Of a stretch of DNA of 64,000 nt, positions 8,786 to 17,743 are shown piece after piece. The notes under the pieces were generated by a model. That model saw only the letters and a list, made by a program, of their open reading frames with translations, was not told where the DNA came from and searched no databases. A program made the translations under genes and the position numbers. The stretch is from JBMOLL01 sp049325415. GTDB lineage: Bacteria; Bacteroidota; Bacteroidia; Bacteroidales; GCA-2748055. Within the stretch, counting starts at the first letter, position 1. Each line of letters begins with the position of its first letter. The stretch is from positions 20,855 to 84,854 of the forward strand of contig JBMOLL010000046.1 in NCBI GenBank assembly GCA_049325415.1, written 5' to 3'.

Positions 8786-10771
8786 ATGCGGATGAAAAAG
8801 TATAGTTACCTGTTCCTGTTCTTTATTATCGTCCTTGCGCTTCCGGCGGAAGGCCAGAAAAAGCAGAAAGACCACAGAGCGGAAGCAGCTTATGAAGCCG
8901 GAGAGTACTATAAGGCGATCGATCTTTATAAGGATGCTTACAATAAGATCAGTGATAAAGACAAGAAGACCGAGATCATCTTTATGATCGGCGAGTGCTA
9001 CCGTATAACGGGCGACCCAAAGCAGGCTGAGATGTGGTACAGGAAAGCGGTTCAGAAAGATTACCAGGATCCTGTCCTTTACCTGCGCTTTGGGCAAAGC
9101 CTGATGGAGAACGGGAATTACGAGGAAGCCCTGGAACAGTTTAAGAAATACCAGGAACTTATTCCCGATGATCCTCGGGGAAATATGGGGATCGAATCAT
9201 GCCGGGCTTCCGTGCAATGGATAGCTGCTCCAACAGGTTATATTGTTGAGAACATGAAGTTTTTCAACTCTTCTCAAAGGGATTACAGTCCGGCTTATGC
9301 CAGTTCCGATTTTACAGCGGTTTTATTCACCAGCACCAGGGATGATGCAGTAGGAAATGCGCTGCATGGTGCCACGGGGGAGAATTTTGCCGATATATTT
9401 TCCAGTACCATGGACAGGAAAGGGAAATGGAGTGTACCCGTCCCGGTGGAAGCGCTTAATTCGGAGTTTGAAGACGGAACCCCATGCTTTACCTCAGATT
9501 TCTCCACTGTCTATTTTACCCGCTGCAAAAAAGGAAAGAACCAGCGTTTGGGATGCCAGATCTATACGGCCCGCAAGGAAGGTACCTCATGGACCGAACC
9601 GGAGGCGCTCAAGCTCGTTGAAGACAGTATTACAGTTGGGCACCCGGCGATATCCCCCGATGGGCTCACTCTCTATTTTGTTTCCGATATGCCGGGCGGG
9701 ATCGGGGAGAAGGACCTCTGGTATGTCACCCGTTCAGCAGCCAACGGCGAATGGGGTAAGCCGGAGAATGCGGGGGAGCAGATCAATACACCCGGAAATG
9801 AAATGTTTCCGTTTATTCATGCAGACGGCACTCTGTATTTCTCTTCCGACAGCCGGGTGGGACTTGGAGGTCTTGATATTTTCAAGGCTAAAAAGGATGA
9901 GACGGGGATCTGGGCCCTGGAAAACATGAAACCCCCGATCAATTCATCCTATGATGATTTCGGGATCGTATTCGAATCGGATATGGAAAGGGGCTTTTTC
10001 AGTTCTTCCCGCAAAGGCAGGGGCAATGATGAGATTTTTTCCTTTGTACTGCCTCCGCTGATCTTTACTGTGAAAGGGATAGTGCGTGATGAAAGAACTG
10101 AAAAAGTGATCCCCGGTACCAAAGTGAAATCGGTCGGCAGTGACGGTATTACCATAGAAACGACAACGGGCGATGACGGATCATTCCGTTTTATGCTCAA
10201 ACCCACTACCGATTACGTCTTTATTGCGACCCGGCAGGGCTACCTGAACGGGAAGCAGAGGGAATCGACCAAGGGACTTGAACAGAGTCAGGAATTCGAG
10301 GTGACTATCAGGCTTTCGTCAATCAGCAATGTTATTGAACTGCCCAATATTTTCTACGACTTTGCCAAGTGGGACCTCAGGCCGGAATCCATGGTCTCTC
10401 TCGATAACCTGGTAGAAACACTGAACGACAACCCCAATGTCACCATTGAGCTGATGTCGCACACCGACTCCAGGGGAGCCCCGGCCGATAACGAAGAACT
10501 TTCTCAGAAACGTGCCCAGTCGGTAGTCGACTACCTGATATCCAAAGGAATTGCTGCCGATCGTCTGCAGGCCAAAGGCTATGGTGAATCCCAGCCCAAG
10601 GTGGTGGATGAAAAGATTGTTTCGGAGAACAGCTTCCTGAAGGTGGGTGATGTGCTTACCGAAAGTTTTATCAACCAGCTGGGTAATCCGGAACTGGAGG
10701 AAAAAGCTCACCAGATCAACAGGAGAACGGAATTCAGGGTCCTCAGCACCGACTATATTCCGAAGAAATAG
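8786..10771 (+). CDS. PorE-like TPR/PD40/CRD/OmpA envelope protein
   Basis: 661 residues with an N-terminal signal peptide (cleavage near residue 24, no lipobox). Domains in order: TPR-like helices (about 30-140), WD40-like PD40 propeller strands (about 150-420; repeats such as SPDGLTLYFVSD and HADGTLYFSSDSRVG), a carboxypeptidase-regulatory-like domain (about 425-510), and an OmpA-type peptidoglycan-binding domain (about 520-655; YDFAKWDLRPES, HTDSRGA, AKGYGESQP). This order is that of PorE, a periplasmic T9SS component, but many paralogues share it, so a T9SS role is inference. The second ATG, two codons in, is an equally good start. Confidence 0.85.
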   Translation: MRMKKYSYLFLFFIIVLALPAEGQKKQKDHRAEAAYEAGEYYKAIDLYKDAYNKISDKDKKTEIIFMIGECYRITGDPKQAEMWYRKAVQKDYQDPVLYLRFGQSLMENGNYEEALEQFKKYQELIPDDPRGNMGIESCRASVQWIAAPTGYIVENMKFFNSSQRDYSPAYASSDFTAVLFTSTRDDAVGNALHGATGENFADIFSSTMDRKGKWSVPVPVEALNSEFEDGTPCFTSDFSTVYFTRCKKGKNQRLGCQIYTARKEGTSWTEPEALKLVEDSITVGHPAISPDGLTLYFVSDMPGGIGEKDLWYVTRSAANGEWGKPENAGEQINTPGNEMFPFIHADGTLYFSSDSRVGLGGLDIFKAKKDETGIWALENMKPPINSSYDDFGIVFESDMERGFFSSSRKGRGNDEIFSFVLPPLIFTVKGIVRDERTEKVIPGTKVKSVGSDGITIETTTGDDGSFRFMLKPTTDYVFIATRQGYLNGKQRESTKGLEQSQEFEVTIRLSSISNVIELPNIFYDFAKWDLRPESMVSLDNLVETLNDNPNVTIELMSHTDSRGAPADNEELSQKRAQSVVDYLISKGIAADRLQAKGYGESQPKVVDEKIVSENSFLKVGDVLTESFINQLGNPELEEKAHQINRRTEFRVLSTDYIPKK

Positions 10772-10808
10772 GTCGAACCGGGATTGATCCCGGCTCAGGC
10801 ATTTTATT

Positions 10809-10816
10809 TATCTTTG
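10809..10816 (+). promoter_or_regulatory. -7 box of purM
   Basis: TATCTTTG is an exact TAnnTTTG match 22 bp before the chosen purM ATG and lies downstream of the alternative start at 10784. It therefore supports the later start. Confidence 0.55.
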
Positions 10817-10837
10817 CGAGCGAAAAACCTGCAACGG

Positions 10838-12004
10838 ATGGATCATTCATCGAGGTATCACTTAAGAGGAGTTTCCCATGCCAAGGAAGATGTGCATAAC
10901 GCCATAAAAAACCTTGACAGGGGGATCTTTCCCTCTGCCTTTTGCAAGGTAATCCCCGATATGCTTACCGGCGACAGTGATCATTGCCTGGTCATGCATG
11001 CCGATGGTGCCGGCACCAAGTCGTCGCTGGCTTATATGTACTGGAAGGAAACCGGGGATTTGTCTGTTTGGAAAGGCATTGCCCAGGATGCCATTGTTAT
11101 GAATCTCGACGACCTGCTTTGCGTGGGGATCAGTGATAACATTCTTCTTTCCTCGACTATAGGACGGAATAAACGCCTGATACCAGGGGAGGTGATCTCA
11201 GCTATTATAAACGGGACGGAAGAAATCCTGGAGCAGCTAAGAAGCATGGGAATCGGAATCTGGTCGACGGGAGGAGAAACAGCCGACCTCGGCGACCTTG
11301 TCAGGACCATTATTGTGGACTCCACGGTTACAGCCAGGGCAAGGAGAAGCGAGATTATTGAAAACAGGATCATTCCCGGATCCTGCATTATCGGTTTTTC
11401 ATCTTTTGGGCAGGCCGTTTACGAGGACAGGTACAATGGCGGGATGGGAAGCAACGGACTCACCTCGGCCAGGCATGATATTTTCAACCACGGTCTGGCC
11501 GGATCCTATCCCGAAAGTTATGATACGGAGATACCTCCGTCGCTGGTTTATTCCGGTGGTTACAGGCTTACAGACCTGGTACCCGGGACCGGTTTGAATG
11601 CCGGACAACTTGTGCTTTCGCCAACACGGACCTATGCACCCGTTGTCCGCAAGGTACTTGAGCGTTTTCGTTCCCGGATCAACGGGATGATCCACTGTTC
11701 GGGAGGGGCGCAGACCAAGGTTCTTCACTTTGCCGATAAGGTGCACATTATCAAGGATGAGCTCTTTGACACACCACCCCTGTTCCGTATAATCCAGGAA
11801 GAGTCGGGGACAGGCTGGAGGGAAATGTACCAGGTTTTCAATATGGGACATCGTTTCGAAATCTACACCGACCCTGAAATCGCCGGTGAAATCATCGGGA
11901 TAGCTGAGGAATTCGGGGTCGAAGCGAAGATCGTTGGGAGGGTCATTGAATCGGATGAAAAACGGCTTACCATCTCCGGTAAGCATGGCACCTTTGAGTA
12001 TTAG
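10838..12004 (+). CDS. purM: Phosphoribosylformylglycinamidine cyclo-ligase (AIR synthase)
   Basis: 388 residues from the ATG at 10838, chosen because the proposed -7 box lies between it and an earlier open start. It catalyses the ATP-dependent ring closure of FGAM to AIR in purine synthesis. The PurM fold is clear: the N-terminal AIRS half (MHADGAGTKSSLAY, then MNLDDLLCVGI and STGGETADLGDLV) and the C-terminal half (GLTSARH, NMGHRFEI). It is longer than the roughly 345 residues of E. coli PurM. prfA follows in the same direction. Confidence 0.93.
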   Translation: MDHSSRYHLRGVSHAKEDVHNAIKNLDRGIFPSAFCKVIPDMLTGDSDHCLVMHADGAGTKSSLAYMYWKETGDLSVWKGIAQDAIVMNLDDLLCVGISDNILLSSTIGRNKRLIPGEVISAIINGTEEILEQLRSMGIGIWSTGGETADLGDLVRTIIVDSTVTARARRSEIIENRIIPGSCIIGFSSFGQAVYEDRYNGGMGSNGLTSARHDIFNHGLAGSYPESYDTEIPPSLVYSGGYRLTDLVPGTGLNAGQLVLSPTRTYAPVVRKVLERFRSRINGMIHCSGGAQTKVLHFADKVHIIKDELFDTPPLFRIIQEESGTGWREMYQVFNMGHRFEIYTDPEIAGEIIGIAEEFGVEAKIVGRVIESDEKRLTISGKHGTFEY

Positions 12005-12065
12005 CTTCTTTGGTGGTACTTGTCTGCTTTTTATTTTTTATTTTTAATCAACTATTTGAGAGGCT

Positions 12066-13154
12066 ATGAGTGATGATCTGATCACTTCAAGATTAGAAGG
12101 GGTAAAGGTCCGGTTTGAGGAGATCGGACAAATGCTCTCCGATCCGTCCGTGATCGGGGATATGAAGAGGTATGTTCAGATGAACAAGGAATACCGGCAC
12201 CTGGAGCCTATTGTTGAGGCCTATAATTCATACCGGAACCTGCTCAGTAATCTGAATGATGCCCGTCAGATCCTGGCCAGTGAAAAGGATGAGGAGATGC
12301 GGGAGATGGCCAAGGCGGAGATTGAGGAACTGACTGAAAAGAAGGATCCCCTGCTCGAAGAGATCAAATTATTGCTCCTTCCAAGGGATCCTGAAGACGA
12401 TAAAAACGCCATACTGGAGATCAGGGCCGGGACCGGCGGGGATGAAGCCAGTATTTTTGCCGGCGACCTGTACAGGATGTACATCAAGTATATTGAAGAA
12501 AAAGGCTGGAGAATTGAAACCACCAGTTACACAGAAGGAACGGTAGGCGGCTATAAGGAAATCATCATGAAGGTGAGCGGGGAGGGCGTATATGGTACCC
12601 TGAAATACGAATCGGGGGTACACCGTGTGCAGCGCGTTCCGCAGACCGAAACACAGGGCCGTGTGCATACCTCGGCAGCTACCGTTGCTGTTCTTCCGGA
12701 AGCGGAGGATTTTGAGGTTGAGCTGAGACAGGAAGATATCCGGAAGGACACCTATTGTTCGTCGGGACCCGGCGGGCAGTCGGTCAATACCACCTATTCC
12801 GCCATCCGGCTAACCCATATTCCTACGGGGATCGTGGTAACCTGCCAGGATGAGAAATCCCAGCTTAAGAACCTTGACAAGGCGATGAAAGAACTGAGGA
12901 CCAGGCTGTACAACCTGGAATATCAGAAAAGGATGGATGAGATTGCTTCGAAAAGGAAAACCATGGTTTCAACCGGTGACCGTTCAGCCAAGATCCGGAC
13001 ATACAATTATCCGCAGGGCAGGATTACCGATCACCGTATCAACCTCACTATCTATAATTTACAGGCTGTGGTGAACGGGGATCTGCAGGAGGTCATAGAT
13101 AAACTTCAGATGGCTGAAAATGCCGAACGGCTCAAGGAAAGCGGTATTGCATAA
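12066..13154 (+). CDS. prfA: Peptide chain release factor 1
   Basis: 362 residues, standard RF1 length. It recognises UAA and UAG and triggers peptide release. The catalytic loop is present as SSGPGGQSVN (GGQ near residue 236). The codon-recognition tripeptide appears as PQT in HRVQRVPQTETQG, fitting the RF1 PxT pattern rather than the SPF of RF2. The N-terminal helical domain and the C-terminal domain are complete. It sits 61 bp after purM and before pyrF, so the three genes may form a housekeeping unit. Confidence 0.97.
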   Translation: MSDDLITSRLEGVKVRFEEIGQMLSDPSVIGDMKRYVQMNKEYRHLEPIVEAYNSYRNLLSNLNDARQILASEKDEEMREMAKAEIEELTEKKDPLLEEIKLLLLPRDPEDDKNAILEIRAGTGGDEASIFAGDLYRMYIKYIEEKGWRIETTSYTEGTVGGYKEIIMKVSGEGVYGTLKYESGVHRVQRVPQTETQGRVHTSAATVAVLPEAEDFEVELRQEDIRKDTYCSSGPGGQSVNTTYSAIRLTHIPTGIVVTCQDEKSQLKNLDKAMKELRTRLYNLEYQKRMDEIASKRKTMVSTGDRSAKIRTYNYPQGRITDHRINLTIYNLQAVVNGDLQEVIDKLQMAENAERLKESGIA

Positions 13155-13200
13155 AAACCACTACATTTAGGCACAGATGTAAAACTTAAAGCGAAAACAT

Positions 13201-14034
13201 ATGAATGCGGAGGGTTTGTTCAGGAATATACTTAAGAAAAAGAGTTTTCTGTGCATCGGTCTGGACACGGAACTTGCCAAGCTTCCCCGTTTTCTCATGG
13301 AAGAAGCCTATCCTGTGTTTGAGTTCAACAAACGGATCGTGGATGCCACTGCCGACCTCTGCATTGCCTACAAGCCCAATCTTGCCTTTTACGAGAGTCT
13401 TGGTGCCGCTGGCTGGATGAGCCTGGAGATGACCGTTAACTACATCCGGGAGCACTATCCCGATCAGTTTATCATTGCGGATGCGAAAAGAGGCGATATT
13501 GGGAATACCTCCCGCATGTATGCCAGTGCCTTTTTCAAGAACCTGGGCTTCGACGCGGTAACGGTGGCGCCGTATATGGGTGCCGACAGTGTTACCCCGT
13601 TTCTGGAGGTGGAGGATCACTGGGTGATCTTACTGGCGCTGACCTCAAACAAAGGAGCCGATGATTTCCAGAGGCTTGCAACCGGAGAAGGTCGTCTGCT
13701 GTATGAGGATGTCCTTCGAAAAGGAACTGAGTGGGGTACTGTGAACAACCTGATGTATGTGGTAGGAGCCACGCAGGCCGAAAGCCTGAAGAAAATCAGG
13801 CAGATTGTACCCGAGCATTTCCTGCTGGTTCCGGGCATAGGTGCCCAGGGAGGCGATCTGAATGAGGTGGCGCGTAATGGAATGAATGACCGTTGCGGAT
13901 TGATTATCAATGCAAGCCGTTCGATCATCTATGCCGATGTGACGAACCATTTCGACAAGGCTGCGCGCGAACAGGCCCGGCTGCTTCAACAGGAAATGGC
14001 CATTTTACTTGAGGCGAAAGGCCTGAAGGAGTAG
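13201..14034 (+). CDS. pyrF: Orotidine 5'-phosphate decarboxylase, type 2
   Basis: 277 residues, matching the longer type 2 OMP decarboxylases rather than the roughly 240-residue type 1. It converts OMP to UMP, the last step of pyrimidine synthesis. The active-site block DAKRGDIGNTS (near residue 98) holds the catalytic Lys and Asp residues, and VPGIGAQGGDL is the phosphate-binding region. It ends only 6 bp from the convergent sucC gene, with no obvious terminator between them. Confidence 0.95.
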   Translation: MNAEGLFRNILKKKSFLCIGLDTELAKLPRFLMEEAYPVFEFNKRIVDATADLCIAYKPNLAFYESLGAAGWMSLEMTVNYIREHYPDQFIIADAKRGDIGNTSRMYASAFFKNLGFDAVTVAPYMGADSVTPFLEVEDHWVILLALTSNKGADDFQRLATGEGRLLYEDVLRKGTEWGTVNNLMYVVGATQAESLKKIRQIVPEHFLLVPGIGAQGGDLNEVARNGMNDRCGLIINASRSIIYADVTNHFDKAAREQARLLQQEMAILLEAKGLKE

Positions 14035-14040
14035 CTGCGA

Positions 14041-15231
14041 TCAGTTAACGGTTGCTCTTACCTTATCGGCGGCTTCCTGGAGGGTAATGGCCGATTGTAC
14101 CTTTAAGCCCGACTGATCAATCAGAACCTTGGCTTCTTCGGCATTGGTACCCTGCAATCTAACTATTACCGGAACCCTGATATCCCCGATGGATTTGTAG
14201 GCATCTACAACGCCCTGTGCCACCCTGTCACAACGTACAATACCGCCAAAGATATTGATCAGTATGGCTTTAACTGCAGGATCCTTGAGGATAATCCTGA
14301 AACCGGCTTCCACAGTCTGTGCATTGGCCGTTCCTCCCACATCGAGAAAGTTGGCCGGCTCACCGCCCGATAGTTTGATGATATCCATAGTGGCCATGGC
14401 AAGTCCTGCACCATTTACCATGCAGCCGACATTGCCGTCAAGTTTGACAAAGTTCAGATTATATTCTCCGGCTTCAACTTCCGTGGGATCTTCCTCGTGG
14501 AGGTCGCGAAGTGCAGCATATTCCGGATGCCTGAACATGGCGTTGTCGTCAAGGTTCACTTTTGCATCGGCCGCCATGATCCTGTCGTCGGAAGTTTTGA
14601 ATACCGGGTTAATTTCAAAGAGAGAGGCATCGGACCTGACATAGGCATCATACAGCGCTGAGGCAAATTTTACCATTTGCATAAAGGCCTGTCCGCTCAG
14701 GCACAGGTTAAAAGCAATTCGTCTTGCCTGAAATGGAAGCAGTCCTGCCGCAGGATCGACCTCTTCCCTGAAAATAAGGTGGGGTGTTTTCTCTGCTACA
14801 GTTTCGATATCCATTCCGCCTTCAGTGGAGTACATGATGATATTCCTGCCTGTGGCACGGTTAAGCAGAACACTCATATAGAATTCGCGTGGTTCGGAGG
14901 CTCCGGGATAATAGATACCCTGTTCGATGAGGATCTTGCGGACCAGTTTCCCTTCCGGCCCGGTCTGATGGGTGACAAGGGTCATTCCGAGGATAGCCGT
15001 GGCATGTGCCTGTACTTCCTCGAGTGAGCGGGCAATCTTAACACCACCTCCCTTTCCGCGTCCGCCTGCATGTATCTGGGCTTTAACGGCCCAGGTATTG
15101 GTTCCGGTGCGCTGCTGAATGGTTCTGGCTGCTTCAACAGCCTCTTCGGGTGTGGTGGCAACCAGACCTTCGGGAACGGAAACGCCAAAATGCCGGAGGA
15201 TCTCTTTACCCTGAAATTCGTGAATATTCAT
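14041..15231 (-). CDS. sucC: Succinyl-CoA ligase [ADP-forming] beta subunit
   Basis: 396 residues from the ATG at 15231 (MNIHEFQGKEIL, the usual family N terminus); the open frame upstream falls near the -7 box. ATP-grasp domain followed by the CoA-ligase domain (DVGGTANAQTVEAGF, INIFGGIVRCDRVA). It forms the heteromer that interconverts succinyl-CoA and succinate in the TCA cycle or propionate metabolism. The partner sucD is not adjacent in this window. Some positions that read GGRGKGGGVK are typical of SucC nucleotide binding. Confidence 0.95.
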   Translation of the reverse strand: MNIHEFQGKEILRHFGVSVPEGLVATTPEEAVEAARTIQQRTGTNTWAVKAQIHAGGRGKGGGVKIARSLEEVQAHATAILGMTLVTHQTGPEGKLVRKILIEQGIYYPGASEPREFYMSVLLNRATGRNIIMYSTEGGMDIETVAEKTPHLIFREEVDPAAGLLPFQARRIAFNLCLSGQAFMQMVKFASALYDAYVRSDASLFEINPVFKTSDDRIMAADAKVNLDDNAMFRHPEYAALRDLHEEDPTEVEAGEYNLNFVKLDGNVGCMVNGAGLAMATMDIIKLSGGEPANFLDVGGTANAQTVEAGFRIILKDPAVKAILINIFGGIVRCDRVAQGVVDAYKSIGDIRVPVIVRLQGTNAEEAKVLIDQSGLKVQSAITLQEAADKVRATVN

Positions 15232-15255
15232 ACTTTTTCTGCTTAGGTATCTGTA

Positions 15256-15263
15256 CAAAAATA
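15256..15263 (-). promoter_or_regulatory. -7 box of sucC
   Basis: On the minus strand the bases read TATTTTTG, an exact TAnnTTTG match 24 bp before the sucC ATG. Confidence 0.5.
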
Positions 15264-15322
15264 TTGCTTTTTTCCTGTTAACCTAGGTTTATATTGAGTA
15301 TTTTCGCCGCAAAGTCGGTGTT

Positions 15323-15856
15323 ATGCGAAAGCTTCTCAACGAGGAATTAAACAGGCTGAGTACCGAAGAGTTCAGAAAAGCGGATAAATTGCCGGTTGTG
15401 GTGATCCTCGACAATGTACGGAGTTTAAACAATATCGGTTCAATTTTCAGAACCTGTGATGCCTTTCGTATGGAAGGCATTTACCTTTGCGGGATTACCG
15501 CAACTCCGCCGCACAAGGAGATTCATAAAACGGCACTGGGGGCAACGGAAACGGTTGACTGGACTTATTTTGAAGAGACCAGGGAAGCTGTGAACCAGTT
15601 ACGCGACAGAGGATACAGGGTCCTGGCCGTCGAACAGGTAGAAGGAAGCCTGTCGCTGGAGACATTTAAAGCTTCAGAAGGTCAGGGTTATGGCCTTGTT
15701 TTCGGGCATGAGATCAGGGGAGTTGAACAGGAAGTGATCAATATCTGCGACGGTTCGCTGGAGATCCCACAGGCCGGGACGAAGCATTCGCTCAATATTG
15801 CCGTATCGGCAGGCATTGTTTTATGGGAAGTTTTCCGGAACCTTCAACAGGGTTGA
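15323..15856 (+). CDS. SpoU/TrmH family RNA 2'-O-methyltransferase
   Basis: 177-residue SPOUT methyltransferase without the extra N-terminal RNA-binding domain of longer relatives. The three SpoU motifs are clear: motif 1 DNVRSLNNIGSIFRTCDAF (near residue 30), motif 2 LVFGHEIRGVEQEV (near 125), and motif 3 IPQAGTKHSLNIAVSAGIV (near 148). It methylates a ribose in tRNA or rRNA using AdoMet. Length is closest to TrmH/TrmL-like enzymes, but the target base cannot be named. It is divergent from sucC. Confidence 0.88.
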   Translation: MRKLLNEELNRLSTEEFRKADKLPVVVILDNVRSLNNIGSIFRTCDAFRMEGIYLCGITATPPHKEIHKTALGATETVDWTYFEETREAVNQLRDRGYRVLAVEQVEGSLSLETFKASEGQGYGLVFGHEIRGVEQEVINICDGSLEIPQAGTKHSLNIAVSAGIVLWEVFRNLQQG

Positions 15857-15869
15857 CCGGCACAGGACA

Positions 15870-15902
15870 AAAAAAGCCTGACATCAACTGCCAGGCTTTT
15901 TT
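15870..15902. terminator. Bidirectional terminator between convergent genes
   Basis: AAAAAAGCCTG and CAGGCTTTTTT flank an 11-nt loop, giving a T tract on both strands. It can end both the methyltransferase and the OmpA/TPR lipoprotein transcripts. Confidence 0.85.
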
Positions 15903-15918
15903 ATTATGATCAGATCGT

Positions 15919-17628
15919 TTATTCAACAATTGCTTTGAAAGCAGCTTCATTGAAGAGTTTTGCAAATTCGAGATCTTTCTTTGCACGTTCCTTCAGGGAA
16001 GCATCTTTGGCCACTGCAGTGCGCAGGTTATCATAAACCACTTCGGGTTTATCCTGGCTGGCTGCAATAACAGCGATGAGGTAGTAGCGTTTGGCTGATT
16101 CATCGGGCATATTTACGATCATCCTCCATGCACCTTCGTCATCTTTTTTCAGATACTTGGCAAGGCTGCAGTTGAAAGTGGGCTCGCTGCCGAAATAATT
16201 AATGGCGGCGTCATAGTCACCCTGAATTACATTTATAATACCGAGGTTGTAATTTACATCGGCACCTGCACCCAGAGAAGCTGTGAAATATTCCTTGGCT
16301 TTTTCGAGGTCGCCTTTTTTAAGAGCAACGGCACCGAGGTTGTTATTGGTGATGTCGGTATCTTTCAGTTCTTTGGCTGCGGTGAAAGCGGCTTCGGCTT
16401 CGTCGAGTTTACCCATGTTGAAATAGGCCCAGCCCAGGTTGTTGTGAGCGCGGAGGCATTTCGGGAAAGCTTCGGCGGTTTTTGCATAGATGGCAGCTTT
16501 TGTCGGGAAATCTTCAAAAAGGGTAGCGGTATAGAGGAGCTCTTCCAGACCGAGTACACTGGGGTCGGTTTTCCAGATGCTCATCAGTTCTTCATCGCTG
16601 TAACCGATCTTGTCGATGTTAACCGTAAACTTGGACCTTCTCAGCTGGGGAAGGATCTGTTCGGCAATCTGTTCGAAAGCTGCGGAGATATTTTTGATTT
16701 CGCGTTCACGTACAGCAGGATCGGAATACATGCTGAGAACCCTCAGAATCATGTCTTTATCCTGAATAGTGGAAGCTTCCATCAGTTTCTTGAAACCATC
16801 CCAGTCTTCAGGGGTAACCATCATTTTAAAAAGTTCATCGGTAGCAGAAACTTTATCTTTTTTCAGTTCTTTGTTCAGGTAAGCCTGAGCTGATTTTTCC
16901 CTGTTATTGGCCAGTTTATCATTCAGATCGTATTCTCCGTCGGGAGAAGCATAGGATGAAATTTCAATACCTTTGAGGTCAAGACGGGCGTCGTCATTGG
17001 CTTTTTTGATATACTCCTTCAGCCCGGTGATTTCTTCTTTCTTGGTCTCGGTGGTACGGATATCATATTTGTTGATCACATACTTGATGTCGGCTTCATA
17101 GCTGTCGGGAACGATCCTCTGGAATTTATCGGCAAAGGTGAGGGTCTTGGGATTGATCTCCACCAGGTTGGCGGTGGCGATAACACCATCAGCAAGCTTT
17201 ACATCCGGGAAAGCTGCTGTTTTTCCTTTCATATCCGCAGCAATCTGAACAAAAAGTTCGGATTTCATCATGGCGTCCTGATATTCAAACTTGTCGCTAA
17301 CAGTAGCTTTTCCACCGGTAGTAAACTGAATAACCTTGTTGTTTGCGGTAACATCTTCACCCTGAACAATGATGGGCTTCAATTCGGTCTGTCCACCTTC
17401 ATACTTCACAACCGGGGTGAGGGTAAGAACGGCTTTTTTGTTGAAGTATTTGGCAGGATAATTAACGTCAACGGTGACAGCAACCTGACCTCCGTGCATT
17501 TCAAGCACCTGGGGGGTTACCTTGTAGCTTACCTGGTCGGCTTCTTTTACCATTTTATTAAGCCCGCCACAGCTGCTGATCACTGCTGCTGCGAGAATAA
17601 AAAGCGCAAAGTTTCTGAGGTTTTTCAT
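15919..17628 (-). CDS. OmpA-like/TPR lipoprotein
   Basis: 569-residue lipoprotein (lipobox VISSC near residue 20). After about 170 residues of beta-rich sequence comes an OmpA-like segment (ISSYASPDGEYDLNDKLANNREKSAQAYL, described here by its ends at about residues 222-250), then helical sequence and C-terminal TPR repeats (about 385-480; RAHNNLGWAYFNMGKLDEAE, LGAVALKKGDLEKAKEYF). It is probably an outer-membrane-anchored periplasmic scaffold. The specific family is not recognised. Its AT-rich upstream region with a good -7 box suggests strong expression. Confidence 0.75.
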   Translation of the reverse strand: MKNLRNFALFILAAAVISSCGGLNKMVKEADQVSYKVTPQVLEMHGGQVAVTVDVNYPAKYFNKKAVLTLTPVVKYEGGQTELKPIIVQGEDVTANNKVIQFTTGGKATVSDKFEYQDAMMKSELFVQIAADMKGKTAAFPDVKLADGVIATANLVEINPKTLTFADKFQRIVPDSYEADIKYVINKYDIRTTETKKEEITGLKEYIKKANDDARLDLKGIEISSYASPDGEYDLNDKLANNREKSAQAYLNKELKKDKVSATDELFKMMVTPEDWDGFKKLMEASTIQDKDMILRVLSMYSDPAVREREIKNISAAFEQIAEQILPQLRRSKFTVNIDKIGYSDEELMSIWKTDPSVLGLEELLYTATLFEDFPTKAAIYAKTAEAFPKCLRAHNNLGWAYFNMGKLDEAEAAFTAAKELKDTDITNNNLGAVALKKGDLEKAKEYFTASLGAGADVNYNLGIINVIQGDYDAAINYFGSEPTFNCSLAKYLKKDDEGAWRMIVNMPDESAKRYYLIAVIAASQDKPEVVYDNLRTAVAKDASLKERAKKDLEFAKLFNEAAFKAIVE

Positions 17629-17685
17629 AACGGTCTGATTATAGTTTGTTAAGATTTAAAATTCCATTGAAAATGTTTGAGTATA

Positions 17686-17716
17686 CAAACTTAATAATGT
17701 TTTTGATAAAAATAAA
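17686..17716 (-). promoter_or_regulatory. Promoter of the OmpA/TPR lipoprotein gene
   Basis: On the minus strand TTTA at 17716-17713, a 19-bp spacer and TAAGTTTG at 17693-17686 match the Bacteroidota promoter pattern with one mismatch. The box lies 57 bp before the ATG. Confidence 0.5.
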
Positions 17717-17743
17717 GAATTCTTATGCAATTGCTCAATTTTT

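Noticed and set aside
10778..10793. CCGGGAT/ATCCCGG hairpin after the PorE-like gene
   Set aside because: Only 7 bp with a 2-nt loop and no T tract directly after it; too weak to call a terminator.
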